Assembly (NCBI GenBank): GCA_963920525.1
Contig: OY986435.1
Location: 301,519,908 to 301,583,907, forward strand
Length of the DNA stretch: 64,000 bases
Direction: 5' to 3'
Source of the DNA: Dichetophora obliterata
Lineage: Eukaryota > Arthropoda > Insecta > Diptera > Sciomyzidae
The notes under the pieces are model-generated. The model worked only from the letters and a program-made list of their open reading frames with translations. It was not told the DNA's origin and made no database searches. The position numbers and the translations under genes are program-made. Below are positions 33,381 to 44,299 of the stretch, one piece after another. The number at the start of each line of letters is the position of its first letter. Positions within the stretch are counted from its first letter, which is position 1.

Positions 33381-34555
33381 CTATAAGTGTCAAGTTATTC
33401 ATTATAAAAAGCTTTTAGAAAAGTATCTGGTCGTTCGCTAATGCTGCTTTAAACTTTTTTTTTGTTTTGTTTAATAATACTAGTATAAAAGCCTGTTCTA
33501 CGACAGGTCCTCCGCACACTTCCTTTTTGGAGGCATTTGCCTAAAGCGTTTTTTCTCTTTTTAAAGCTTGATTTTTTTACTAACTTGATTTTTACAAAAT
33601 ACAAATGTATCACTTTATATAAGACTTTACGTATTAAAACGTTTAAAAATTAGTTCAAGTGTAAAAATGCAAAAAGTCTAGTTTGGTAACAATCACATTC
33701 ATACACAACTTTACAAACTGGCCTTGCTACCATCATATACGCAGCTACTCAGGTGTCGTTTCGCGGCTGATACAATTATATATTTTGATACAATCGATTC
33801 AAATAGAATCAAAATAATTTCATTAAATTCGTCATAACTTTTTTATTAAAGGATAAAAAAGAGATAGTTAGGTCAAAAACGTACTATTGTCAGTATGTAA
33901 CCAATATTGTCAGTGATAAGTATCAAATATATTTTCTGTGCATACTTTCAGGCTGAAAATTTTTGAGAACAGTTTCAGATATATTGGGCATGGAGCAGCG
34001 TGCTTGCCTTTTATATATTAAGATATGTTTTCAGTACTAGCTGAAGTTAATCAGAAAGCTAAAAGAGCACGCGATAAGAAATTGTGTGCAAAAGAATCGA
34101 GCAGCAGCTTTTATAGTAGCAGCAGCAGCAGCAAGTCCTTCGCCTTCTTTAGTCACAATATGTTGGTATTACTTAGGCTCGGAGCTGGAAGGTTGGTCAG
34201 CAAGGCGATTTGCTTAAAACACGTCGACGGAATAATACAAGCTAGTTGAAAGTTTGGAAAATGCATAAAATTTAAAAAAACAACACTTTCACAAACTTCG
34301 TTTAGTTTCGCTTTGCTTCAAATTTGCCACCAGCCGTTTTTTACAAGGTTAGTGTTAATTTTTGTGAGAAAAACCCGTTTCCACCTGGATGATTTTTGTG
34401 GAATCATTTGGTGACCGTGGTGGTTAAAATTTACTCTCTCGCACTCTCAAATTTTTAATTTACATTGAAACAACAACAATGCATGGCTGTGACGAGCCCA
34501 TGACCGCCAGCATAACAAGGGACTTGTTCTCTTGCAAGTTGCTGCTGGATATATT
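33381..34555. other. Stretch with no supported gene
   Basis: Contains a small hairpin near 33492 (CCTGTTCTACGACAGG) and a short AGC-rich run near 34098-34135. The 74-codon frame there is a serine-rich repeat reading, not a gene I can support. Confidence 0.4.
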
Positions 34556-34559
34556 TTAC

Positions 34560-35240
34560 TGGAGAAGTACGCGACCTATTGACTTGCTACCAGATTTCAT
34601 ACCTTCTTTAACCAACACAATTTAAGAAGTTACAATTTCTGAGTTAGATTTAATTCTTCAAACCGCAAAAGGAACTAGTCCTAATGGGGACAAAATTACA
34701 TATTCTATGTTAAAAAATGCTTCAAGGAAACTTAAAGGGAGATTATGTAAGCTGTACAATAACATTTTGGGCACTGTTGCTTATCCCCATGACTGGAAAC
34801 ATGGAATTGTATAACCAATTGTATATAGAACCATATTACTGCTTCCCGTGCTATCTAAAATTTTGGAAAAAATTATTACTAAACGCCTTATAGAATGTTC
34901 CGTAGACACGCTTCAGAAAGAGCAGCATTAATTTTTACCTAATCACGGAGTTCACACTTTGTATCATTTATTGGAAGCAAAACTTAAAGAAAATTTAAAA
35001 AATAAAAAACATAGCTTTGTGTTATCTGAAGATCTCGAAAAAGCTTTTGACCGAGTGGTATCAAGTTTTGTCATTAAAGAACTACATGAATTGGGAGGTG
35101 TCCCTAAGGAAATGCTAAAGGTTATATTGTCTTTTCTTACTAACCGGCAAACAGTGCGAGGTGATGGTAATTTTTCACAAAAGCTTTCGCTCGATAATGG
35201 CCTACCTCAAGGATCGCCGTTATCAGTTTTTTGAACAACG
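34560..35240 (+). pseudogene. I-type LINE reverse-transcriptase fragment
   Basis: The plus strand reads LDLILQTAKGTSPNGDKITY and SMLKNASRKLKGRLCKLYNN (about 34650-34760), then LPVLSKILEKIITKRLIE (about 34850). RT catalytic box A follows in SEDLEKAFDRVVSSF (about 35030), then GLPQGSPLSVF (35200) at a stop. The order and the QGSPLS wording match the I-type LINE at 58.9-58.3 kb, whose equivalent segments are TPGADRISYPMLKNLPLS and YFEKAFDRVGVHV. Stops at about 34815 and 34931 break it. The YADD box, EN and RNase H are missing. Confidence 0.8.
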
Positions 35241-35244
35241 CCTA

Positions 35245-36403
35245 CGCGAATTCTTTGTTAAAGTAATTGAAAAAGCCAAATACTATGGCTATTGCCACGG
35301 GTAAATGCATTCGACTAAGAATTAAGTCAATGGACTCTTCAAAGAGGAGCTATAATACCTGTAAAAAAAAGCTGCGACTTAAGGATGAAATTGTTGTTGG
35401 ATGGATAATTGTTGTCGACATCTGCGTGAAAGTTTTATCAGTAGTAAAAAAGATAATTACTCGTTTTGTTGGCTTGTCGATTTTAGAATCCGGCAAGTAG
35501 CTTCGGAGTGGATCGGTAATAAAGTTTGCGGATTCGGACAAAAAAAATCGATTGTTGAAAATGCTGTCCGCACCTCATACAAATTTGTTCACTTTTCATC
35601 TGCTACAAAATAGGTGCGCATTTGTTAAAAATGAACTTAAAAATTAAATGTGATAGGCTTTTTCAGAGTTTTTTAAGGCCGGTTAGCTTGAATCCAGTTC
35701 GATTTTTTCCTACACTTCACAAATATTTTATACGCTAAACAATTTATAAAAATACAAAATTTAAAGCAATGTCAATTTTTAATTTAATTTTATTGGCAAT
35801 TTTATAAATTTTTGCCTTTTTAAAAATCTAAAAAGTTAATGGAATTTAATTTTTGAAATATACAAAACTTTTAAATTTTCAAATGAAACAACCAAAAAAA
35901 GAAACCACCAACAAAACGGGCCAAAGCGACGAGAAGTGTGAAATGGAGCAGAACACTCGGCAGGAGCCAAATATTGTCTGGACAGTATTATATTTAATAT
36001 ATGAATTGATTTATTTATTTTATGTTCTGCTATTTTTAAGTTATTATGCTTATTATTACTTTTCCAGTTTTGTGAAATTCCTCGTTTTGTTTTGACAGCT
36101 GAACCGCTGTTTTTTCGGAGTTCGTTTCGCGGATCGTTATTGTTGTGCATTCGCTCAGATTCAACAATAGGATTTCTTCGGAAAGTGAAGGGAGTGCGGA
36201 TTGAATCCGACGGATTCCACAATCAACATAATTGTTATCTGCTTATCATAATTTTTAGTTTTTATTACAATCGAATCCAGTATCGTAATTGTCATATTTA
36301 TATGTGTATTCTTGGTGTACTAATAAATTTTATAAATTGTTTATATTTTTTATTTTTATTTATAATTTATACATATTACGAATTTTGGTTTATGCGTTTG
36401 TCT
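35245..36403. other. Flank of the Harbinger gene, no supported gene
   Basis: The open frames here overlap each other on both strands and lack domains. A palindrome GAATCCGACGGATTC sits near 36204. The terminal repeat of the neighbouring Harbinger element should lie in or near this stretch but I could not identify it. Confidence 0.35.
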
Positions 36404-37601
36404 TCAATTTTGTAGTTGTTGTAAAATAGCGTCTCTTGCGGTAGTTGTTTGAAAGGACCCACCTTGAAGTTCCACATCATCTACACTTTCTACTTCTTCT
36501 GCATTTACAAAGTCCAAATCATTTTCATTGGCAATATTATGCAAAACGCAACAAGCCATAATGAAATGACATAGTTGTTTTATTCCATTTATCTTGCAGT
36601 AATATAATTGCCTAAATCGTTGCTTTAAAATTCCAAAACTGTGTTCAATGGCTACGCGACCAGAGCTTAGTTTTATGTTGAAATTTGTTTGAGCTCTAGT
36701 CAAATGTCCATTGTCTCTGTACGGTGTTATAAGGTGTTGGCTGCAAGGATACGCAGAATCGCCCAGCAGATAATAATCTATGGAAAAAATATTTATTATA
36801 CTTGTTTCAATTCTTATGTTATTATTATAAAAAACCTCCACAAGCCGATGGAAGTTTTCTGTAGATAGGAGAGTTTTTCAAAATCCAACTGTCATGACAG
36901 GATCCCGGATGGCCAAGAAAAACGTCTATAAATTTATTTTTTTCGTTGCAAATTCCTTGTAGGCTTAGACTTACATTGCCCTTGCGGTCAATGTAATCAT
37001 CTTTGCGGTCAGATGGTGGATCAATAACGATACGCGTTCCATCTATACATCCTAAAATAAAACAAGGTTGCGAAATATGTCGACTATGATCACAGCACAT
37101 AAATATAAAAGTATATATATGCAAACACCATGTATAAAGGCATATTTGTTCTAACGTGGTATGTTGCAATATTCATCACATACCTATTGTTTTATCAAAA
37201 CCACACTTATTGGCAAAAAAGGCGCTGCTCTGCTGTTTTAATTCCTCGTTTGGCCACACAATCACACTTGGAGCCATGCTACTTAAAAACATAGATGTTC
37301 GATGAATAACACGGCATACAGATGATATACATAAGTTAAATCGATCAGCCACGTCTCGGTAGGAGCATGCCTCGTGGCCAGCGAACCATAAAAAAACAGC
37401 TATATGTGTTTTTGTCGAAAGCCGTTTATCGAACCGCATAGCGTTGTAGTGTTCCCAATCTTCCATCTTGTTACATAAGCTTTCAAACAACGACGTCGAT
37501 ATTCGGAAGTGTTGCCTAAATTCGACTTCGGTGTATTGAGGTACCACATCATTTAAATAGTATTTTGGAGTGACATGAATTGGTACACCTGGTTCAATCA
37601 T
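36404..37601 (-). CDS. PIF/Harbinger transposase (HARBI1-like nuclease), 3 exons
   Basis: Exons 37601-37184, 37051-36836 and 36777-36404 join in frame: 418+216+374 = 1008 nt, 335 residues plus stop, with GT-AG introns of 132 and 58 bp. The N-terminal helix-turn-helix region reads FRQHFRISTSLFESLCNKM, WFAGHEACSYRDVADRF and ISSVCRVI. The DDE_4 nuclease follows: CIDGTRI (first Asp), GHPGSCHDSWI, LLGDSAYP (second Asp) and RVAIEHSFGILKQRF (Glu), 37 residues separating the last Asp and Glu. The C-terminus has FIMACCVLHNIA, typical of the family. Length fits HARBI1-like proteins. No stop or frameshift was seen, so it may be active or recently active. The element's own inverted ends were not found, and no Myb-like partner lies alongside; the nearest is at 26.2-27.9 kb. 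Confidence 0.88.
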
Positions 37602-37708
37602 AAAAAATATTAATTAGATTAAATTAACAAAAGCGTATTTTTCAAAATTTGGTCAGGCTCTACCATAGAAAGTTAACTTTTGTAATTAATTGTCATCTAT
37701 TCTTGGGA

Positions 37709-38118
37709 TTCTATATGATTTAATTATGAGCTTTCTAGATCAATTATGTTTTTGAAGAAGGCAACAACAACAACTCTTTGTAGAGCTAATCTCACAGAAG
37801 ACTAGACAGACTGTTCCGGAAGGAGCTACCCTTTCCATCTTCAGTAGTCTTGAAGATATGGAAGAAGGCCGATAAGAAATAAATTCTTGCAATTTTTAAA
37901 GGAATTTATTCGAACAAATACCAAATCCTATAAAACTTAAACAGTGGGTTGGTCACAGCTTAATCACTCAAGACTACTGAATATGGTACAGGTAGGGCCT
38001 TCTGAAACAGTTTGTCTAGTCTGCTGTGTGATTGACTCTAAACAGAGTTGTTGTTGTTGCTTTCTTCAAAAACTTACTTTATCTAAAAGCTCATAATCAA
38101 ATCATGTATAATCGTATT
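37709..38118. mobile_element. Foldback MITE, ~410 bp, ~150-bp arms
   Basis: Left arm (about 37712-37862: GATTTAATTATGAGC, TTTTTGAAGAAGGCAACAAC, GACTAGACAGACTG, TTCAGTAGTCTTGA) pairs with about 37965-38115. The central ~100 bp are unpaired. No coding sequence. Confidence 0.75.
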
Positions 38119-38554
38119 TTTTTCATTTTACAAAAATTATTTCAATTATTAAAAAAAGAACAAAATGTTATCTTTGAACTAATGAAATTCAGCAGTATAC
38201 CTTTGAATTGTCATTTCCACTAAAACACTTTTGTATTACGAGTGTGTGTCCATGGTATCGGCTTTTCAAATTATGGAAAATTTGCTTTCAGTTATTTTTT
38301 ATAAGAATTTGAGGTAATTTAGGCTTAACGAAACAAGAGGTCACAAGATTCGGAGTAAGATGCCAAAATCTTATAACCTTTTTGCAGGCGTATATCATAA
38401 AAAATAATTCAACTCTTCAGGAAAAATATATAAGCTAAGAATCTTCAGCTTTTCTTTTTTTCTTAAATAAGTGATACTTGATTAATGCTACGGTAATAGG
38501 TAATGGAAGAGCCAAATTTTGACCTACGCGAAGAAGAAATTGACGAAATAAATT

Positions 38555-39245
38555 TAAATCAATATATCGTTCATTTTATGCAAGACCGTCACAACTCAAA
38601 ATTTAGTATTTTTCAGGAGAGCCTTATAAAATTTTGAAATGAGATCACGACCATAAATTGTAAAGGTACACTGAAAATTGTTAAGAATATTTGTATACCA
38701 TTATATTTTCTACCAAAACTATGATAAATTTTTCATTTTGCGTCAATAGTGAATTTTTAGGCAGTATTTTTGCAAGTGTCTGTTTGATTTGTGACATTAT
38801 TACTACAAAAAATGATTTTAAAAATGTTTTCTTTTGAGTTGTGACGATTTTGCTACAATATGATAACATACTTTTAAGTTAGAGAGATGTAACGTTTTGA
38901 GTTGGTACTTTATTACAACAAAAAAAAAATTAGGTTGCTTGCTTGGATTTTTATTTAAAAAATGGTTTATGATAGAATAAGTCGTTGTTGTAGAAAAATT
39001 ATGCAGATATTAAAAATCAATTTTGGTGTAAACAGAAATGAAACGTTATTGCTACAAAAAGTGAAGAAATTTCTAAAAGTCAAAACGACACAAGAATCTG
39101 TAAAATCGTCACAACAGCAAATCGGTGTGGGGTTAACTCAAATTAAGTTAGATATGATATCAATGCATATTTCTGTATATTTAATTGAAAAAACCCAAAT
39201 TTTGAGTTGTAACGGTCCTGCACGAAATGAGCGATATGTACTTTC
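38555..39245. mobile_element. Foldback element, ~690 bp
   Basis: ATATATCGTTCATTTTATGC near 38558, followed by GACCGTCACAACTCAAAATTT, is mirrored by AAATTTTGAGTTGTAACGG and GCACGAAATGAGCGATATG at 39196-39238. The internal motif GTTGTGACGATTTTGC also has an inverted match near 39103. The 95-codon frame inside is not supported. Confidence 0.55.
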
Positions 39246-39249
39246 TTAA

Positions 39250-40058
39250 CCCTTCGATCTTGCATATGTGTTTTCTAAGTTTGGGCCTCTGTAACTTTTT
39301 TGTTATGCATTCAAAGTAACAGTATTAAATATTTATTGTTTCTTTGTTTATTCATTCCTCTTTTCATTCGTATACTTGAGTACATATTTTTTTCGTAGAT
39401 TTATTGAAAAAAGTTTTTTGAGTTTAATTATGCCACTGAATAAAATATTAAATGTTAAATAATATTAAAAGTAATATTAATGCTTCAAATGATCTCAGCA
39501 AGTTTATTTGCTAACTTAAAAAACAAATTGACAAATTTAAATTGGCGCTGTTTATGTCTGATAGGTAATCAGCTATTTTTGTGCTTGAAACTAGCTAGAA
39601 GTCGTTTCCGTACTTTTGACATTATTCTTAAATCTAATTTTACTTTCTCAGCTTGAACTTTACTCGACTTTTACTCGACAATGTGTACGGAAACACACCT
39701 AATATCTTAATTATTTTAAATCTATCCTATAAAATATCCTATAAGATAATCCTATAAAATAGTTTATTATAACCGCTTATTATTAGCCCAGTTATTATTT
39801 TCATAAAAAAAAGTTTTATAAGCACGACATGTTATAAAATACTTATTGGAACCTTTTCTTGCAGTCAGCCACTTTTAAGGCTTCGATAGCGTGATTGATT
39901 TGAATAAACGTTCGTGCTTAAGTCCTTATCGCGTCTTTTAAATTGTTGCAGTAAAATATTCAATAAAATACTCCTGCAAACTCTTTAAAATTGTGTTTTA
40001 TAAACTTAACAACTAATATTAAGGCAAAACTACGAACCGCTCGTTTCTATTACGATTG
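39250..40058. other. 3' flank of zinc-finger gene 2 and repeats
   Basis: Minus-strand AATAAA at 39768-39763 lies about 290 bp past the exon E stop and is a candidate polyadenylation signal. CCTATAAAATA words repeat at 39725-39762. A TIR-like pair, GTTTCCGTAC (39603) and GTACGGAAAC (39683), belongs with the repeats at 43.4 kb. Confidence 0.4.
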
Positions 40059-40340
40059 CTAATGATCATTAACATTTTGCTGCTCCTCACCATTGTTGAC
40101 ACCACCACTTTCAACGCCATCGCCATCATCATCTTCATCGTCATCGTTGCCTAAAACATGCTCAATTACGTCGTCAATGGTGCTATTATTAAGTAGCACT
40201 TTAATGGGATCGTTTTGTATAACAACGGTAAAAAAAAGCTTCACATACTCTCGCATACGCGTTGTAAAGTCAATGTTTTTGTACTCTTCAGAATTTTGCG
40301 ACAGATTGTGGCCACAATTTTCGATAACTTTACAAAGCAC
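40059..40340 (-). CDS. Probable last coding exon of zinc-finger gene 2
   Basis: Opened by the acceptor CAATTGCAG (40349-40341) and closed by TAG at 40061-40059; 282 nt, 94 codons with the stop, phase 0. It reads VLCKVIENCGHNLSQ, MREYVKLFFTVVIQ and IDDVIEHVLGND, then an acidic tail (DDDEDDDGDG..EEQQNVNDH). Exon D at 52838 also ends in phase 0 with [12 protein letters not shown], so the join would read ENVLCKVIENCG without a break. The nature of the sequence (helical, hydrophobic heptads, acidic tail) suits a C-terminal non-finger domain. The frame stays open upstream to 40493, but that part pairs with an inverted repeat at 40540-40605, so I treat it as intron. The linkage across 12.5 kb is inferred from phase and strand only. 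Confidence 0.55.
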   Translation of the reverse strand: MLCKVIENCGHNLSQNSEEYKNIDFTTRMREYVKLFFTVVIQNDPIKVLLNNSTIDDVIEHVLGNDDDEDDDGDGVESGGVNNGEEQQNVNDH

Positions 40341-40379
40341 CTGCAATTGAACAAACAGAAAAACATTTTGATTAAAACA

Positions 40380-40605
40380 GGGCAATTCTGAATAAATTTT
40401 CTCGGGGAATCGGAAAAGGGAGTTTTCATTTTTAAGATAAATTTCAAGAACACTATGGAAATTTTTAATGCAAATTTGTTCATCAACCGTCAATATTCAT
40501 GAGTGTAAACAAAAAAAAAACCGTTATGTATTCATCTGCTATCTTAAAAATGAAAACTTCCTTTTCCAATTCCCCGGGGAAAAGTCTTCAGAATCGGGTT
40601 GAAAA
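40380..40605. repeat. Inverted repeat flanking the last exon's acceptor
   Basis: About 60 bp at 40540-40605 (CTTAAAAATGAAAAC, CTTTTCC, ATTCCCCG) is the reverse complement of 40380-40445. Confidence 0.6.
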
Positions 40606-40796
40606 TCTTTTTTTCTTTTCGAGAAAAAAACGAATTGGGCATAGTTTTGTTTTTAATAATTTAATGAAACAGACCTCCCGGTTTAAGCATTAATTTTCTT
40701 TGGTAGAATTTTACACAATAATTTTCGGGTTAAGGAGGTTTTGAGAAATTCTGGGAGATGTTAATGTTATAGAACTTGAAATGCCAAATACAAAAG

Positions 40797-43150
40797 CATA
40801 GTCGAATTAGACAAGGTAGTGTTAGGGCTGAATACCCTACAAGAAATTGGTAACCAAAACTCCAACACAACCACATACATTTTTCTGCTTACAACCACAT
40901 TCTCATACTTCATTTCAGTGTAAAAATGTGTGAAACAAGAAAAATATGAACATTTTAGCAAATGCATGTGCTAGAAAGAGAAGGTATCATTTTAAAAATT
41001 ATTTAAAATTTGTGCATGCCCGCCATTGTGTTTTACCCAAGAATGATAGAATGAGAGATTACGCTTTGCGCAGGTCCGTTACTTCTGCTAATCGAGTTTG
41101 ACAACCATCTGTTCAGTTGACTACGTCACAATATTTTATTTCTTTGATAAACGTACTGCGATCGGTTGTTTTTTATTTAATTGTGTATATGTCGAAGTAT
41201 ATTTGCGAGTTTTTAACTTAAAATTTAAAAAATTAAGTGTGCAGCTGCTAATTGTGGTAACAATAGCAAACAAATATTTTTCAGAAACCTAATGTTTGCA
41301 ATAAATAAAAAAATTAAACCAAGAAATTGTAAAAAACGCACACAAACGAAAACAAAAATACAAAAATATATTAACTTAACAAAATTTGTTTCATTATTTA
41401 AAAACTTGGAACTATCATTTATTTGTCCTTTCAATTCACAGGCAAATTAATGCAAATAAAATATCTGGGAATGTTTAAACTAGATCAATTAAACTCGTAA
41501 TGAACATTTTTATAAAATTCAAGTCGAAAAATAATGCTCACTGAAGTTGGTTTCTCAGCAAATTTTTTTTTACTAAGCTGCTTACTGGTTGTAATAAAAT
41601 AATAGTAAAAATAATGTTTGCAAAGGAGTACTTAATAAATTTACCTTCTTCTCGTTCCTATAAATTGCTTCTTAATTCTTTTATTTTAATTATACAAACT
41701 AAAATTTATGCAATTTTCATTTCTGTGTAGAAATCGTATGCAAAGTGAACGCTCTCCAAAACAGCATTGATATTATGACGTACATGCGCAGAACGACAAT
41801 TTTGTTGTACTCATTTTCTTGTCTTCGGCGCAATCTTTGTATTCTATCATTCTTGTGTTTTACCATTCTTAGTTTCGCTCGCAATAACAACTGTTGAACT
41901 CAATAGCTTCTGCGACGCAATTTCAAAAAGATAAGTGCATGGCAGAATTAGAGAAGGTATATGCATTTTGGAGAGGGAGACTGCCGCAACTGTCAAAACG
42001 AAGTTGACAGCTCATACAAAATCTGAAAACGATGAGAATGCGATAAGAAAGCGAAAATAGGCAAGAATAGCAAAATGCTTGAGTTTGACAATTCTGGCTA
42101 TGAGAAAGAGAGCACAGTCTGAAATGCATATACCTTCTCTAATTCTGCCATGGATAAGTGTAAAATGAAAATATGTTTATAACTAGGAGCTCCCTATAAA
42201 CATTACATTAAAAAACATAACACTAAACATATTATAGAACATAAAATTTCAATAGAACCTATTTAAAAAGGAAAAATTAAAAATGGCGGGAATAAAAGAT
42301 GAGTAAAGACTCGAAGCATACGGCTGAGCAACATGGACGCAAGTGGCTACAAGATATTAGTTACATGTCTTATTTCTCTACATTTTTTCATGTTAACAAC
42401 AATTAAATGTAAAGTGAACTTTATGAACAAAAAAATTAAAACTATAATAAATTTAAAACATTTCCATGCGTTGTTATTCCTTCGGTTACACATAACTGAG
42501 TTTGCGGTTAGATCTATCGGGTGAGATTCGGTTACCTGTAATATGTATTTGTCTTAACCCTAACTAGAGAGAGAGCGAGAAGGCTATGTTTAGATTGTAT
42601 TGGAAATTAATAAAAAAAAAACAACGTGCGAGTTACTTTCTTCCAGATGCTCTTTCTAGGATAACCGAAACTTTGTATGAAAAGGTAACCGAAATTTCAG
42701 TTAAGAAAAACCGTTTTTTTTAGTTAAATAACCTATAGTCTTTTTGTAGGGTATGCTCTCTTCCTTATTTTGCTTTCAAATTTTTGCTTTCATATTGGCT
42801 GCATTCAGCGCAGACAACTATTGTGAACTGTAATGGTAGCGCTACTTTAGTAAGCGATGTTTTTCTCTGAATGTGTTGCTACTCTACATATCAGAAATTA
42901 GATTTAATTCAATTATATATAATTTTTATATAAATTTAATTCAATTGCAAAGGTTCCTTACGTAAATTTGCTTCGTTCTTTTTATGTTTTTTACTTTAAC
43001 AGCGTCAGTAGCAGCATCTGACAGTTAACTCAACAATTGTGTTCATGTAGCATAGAATTTTTCGCTCGATTAAGTGTCGTATCAACTTCGTTTTGACAGT
43101 TTCGGTCACCGGCTCTCCGCCCTAACACTACCTTGTCTAGTTCTACTATG
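40797..43150. mobile_element. Possible long CATG-type element carrying a nested MITE
   Basis: The left end CATAGTCGAATTAGACAAGG pairs with the right end CTTGTCTAGTTCTACTATG; both are close to the ends of the 187-bp MITE at 28171. TACCCTACAA/TTGTAGGGTA also pair inside (40840, 42755). Flanks match at only 5 of 8 bases, and the interior has other repeats, so this may be two unrelated half-elements. Confidence 0.4.
41938..42152. mobile_element. 215-bp CATGGCAGAAT MITE with perfect 8-bp target duplication
   Basis: GATAAGTG at 41930-41937 and 42153-42160 flanks CATGGCAGAATTAGAGAAGG...CCTTCTCTAATTCTGCCATG. The interior (AACGAAGTTGACAG, ACAAAATCTG) matches the inner part of the MITEs at 28171 and 31750. 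Confidence 0.88.
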
Positions 43151-43367
43151 CTTAAAAGCATGTTATAAGGATAGAGGTAGCTGCAGCGCTGACTGTGCTC
43201 TCTTTCCATACTGCCATGTCTGTCAAATTCAGCTGTGTGGCGAATGGCAACAAAAGAAAAGAAATGAAAAGTTTTGCTTCGTTTTGACATTTCCGGCAGT
43301 ATGCTTTCATCTGCTGCTCACCTGTATTCTTCTACCATGCTCGAAAGCGTTATTTTAAAAATTTTTT

Positions 43368-43546
43368 AAGCTCGAGGGAGAAAAATAACATGCAAAATGT
43401 AAATCTCTATTCTATTACAATTACTTGAAGTTAGTACGGGAACAGACCTAATAACAAACCTATTAGGTCTGTTCCCGTACTAACTTCAAGTAATTGTAAT
43501 AGAATAGAGATTTACATTTTGCATGGTATTCTTCTCCCTCGAGCTT
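43368..43546. repeat. Near-perfect 179-bp palindrome (~85-bp arms)
   Basis: AAGCTCGAGGGAGAA...GGAACAGACCTAATA, a 7-base centre ACAAACC, then the reverse complement TATTAGGTCTGTTCC...CTCCCTCGAGCTT, with only a couple of mismatches. The centre has two outward-facing ends of a repeat (GGTCTGTTCCCGTACT) whose other end, AGTACGGAAACAGACC, appears at about 43632-43650. Confidence 0.88.
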
Positions 43547-43734
43547 CAAAAATTTGTAAAAAACGCTTTCAAGCATCTTCAATTTACTTGCATCCACGGC
43601 AAATTAGTCTAATTTTGCCATGCCTGAATCGAGTACGGAAACAGACCTAATGGAACAATCTTGTTTATAAAAGAATGCTTTTTTTGGGATCTGAATCTCC
43701 TGAGTTTTTATGATTGGGCTGATAACACAGTGCG

Positions 43735-44295
43735 ACAGCCAAAACGTGAGTAAGAAACCGACAAATGTTTTCAATTATTTTCGGGCTCCTAATAAGGAAT
43801 ATATCACCCAAATTTCTCCATCACGTGAGGATTTTGATAAAACCGTAATTCAAGGTCAAAAATTCTCCTAAGAGAAATCAACTAGAAGCACCGAAACTAA
43901 AAAGGGGTTTTAAAAAATTTCTTTCATATTTCCATCCCTCACCCCTCTTTTCCACCATTATTTTTACGTTTTTCAAAAATACTTTATTATAGTATAGCTA
44001 TATTTTTCAAACCAATGAGAAATTTAATAGTATGTGTTGGCAAAAAATCACCCCTACAAAAACATATAAGGTCTTCGGACAATAAAATTACCCTGATTTA
44101 CCATATTCAAACACTACACCCCCAAAATGCAAAATTATTTTTTTTTAATTTTTCATGATGTAAACTGTTGAGATATGGACAATAGCGCATATTGAATTAC
44201 AATTGTTTCTTCGAATTTAACATTCTTAGAAGTCTTAAAAGTTGCATAGGGTTGTCAAGATCTCCCAAAAAAATTTTAGGAAAAAAAAACACAGT
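43735..44295 (+). repeat. Interspersed repeat, copy A (uninterrupted)
   Basis: GTGAGTAAGAAACCGACAAA, TGTGTTGGCAAAAAATC and CTGTTGAGATATGGACAAT occur in order. The reverse complement of the same order is found at 52790-52315 and 47036-46890, where an LINE splits it. No coding capacity. The superfamily is not recognised. Confidence 0.75.
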
Positions 44296-44299
44296 TTCG

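Noticed and set aside
33106..33386. Two overlapping 63-64-codon frames
   Set aside because: They lie inside a MITE with clear inverted ends and 7-bp target duplication.
34025..34249. Serine-rich 74-codon frame
   Set aside because: It reads a short AGC-type repeat; no start context, splice signal or domain.
35836..36415. Overlapping open frames of 80-128 codons on both strands
   Set aside because: Mutually exclusive, low-complexity and without domains; probably Harbinger flank sequence.
40341..40493. Extension of the exon E frame upstream to 40493
   Set aside because: There is a good CAG acceptor at 40341, and the upstream part pairs with an inverted repeat at 40540-40605; no ATG starts the longer frame.
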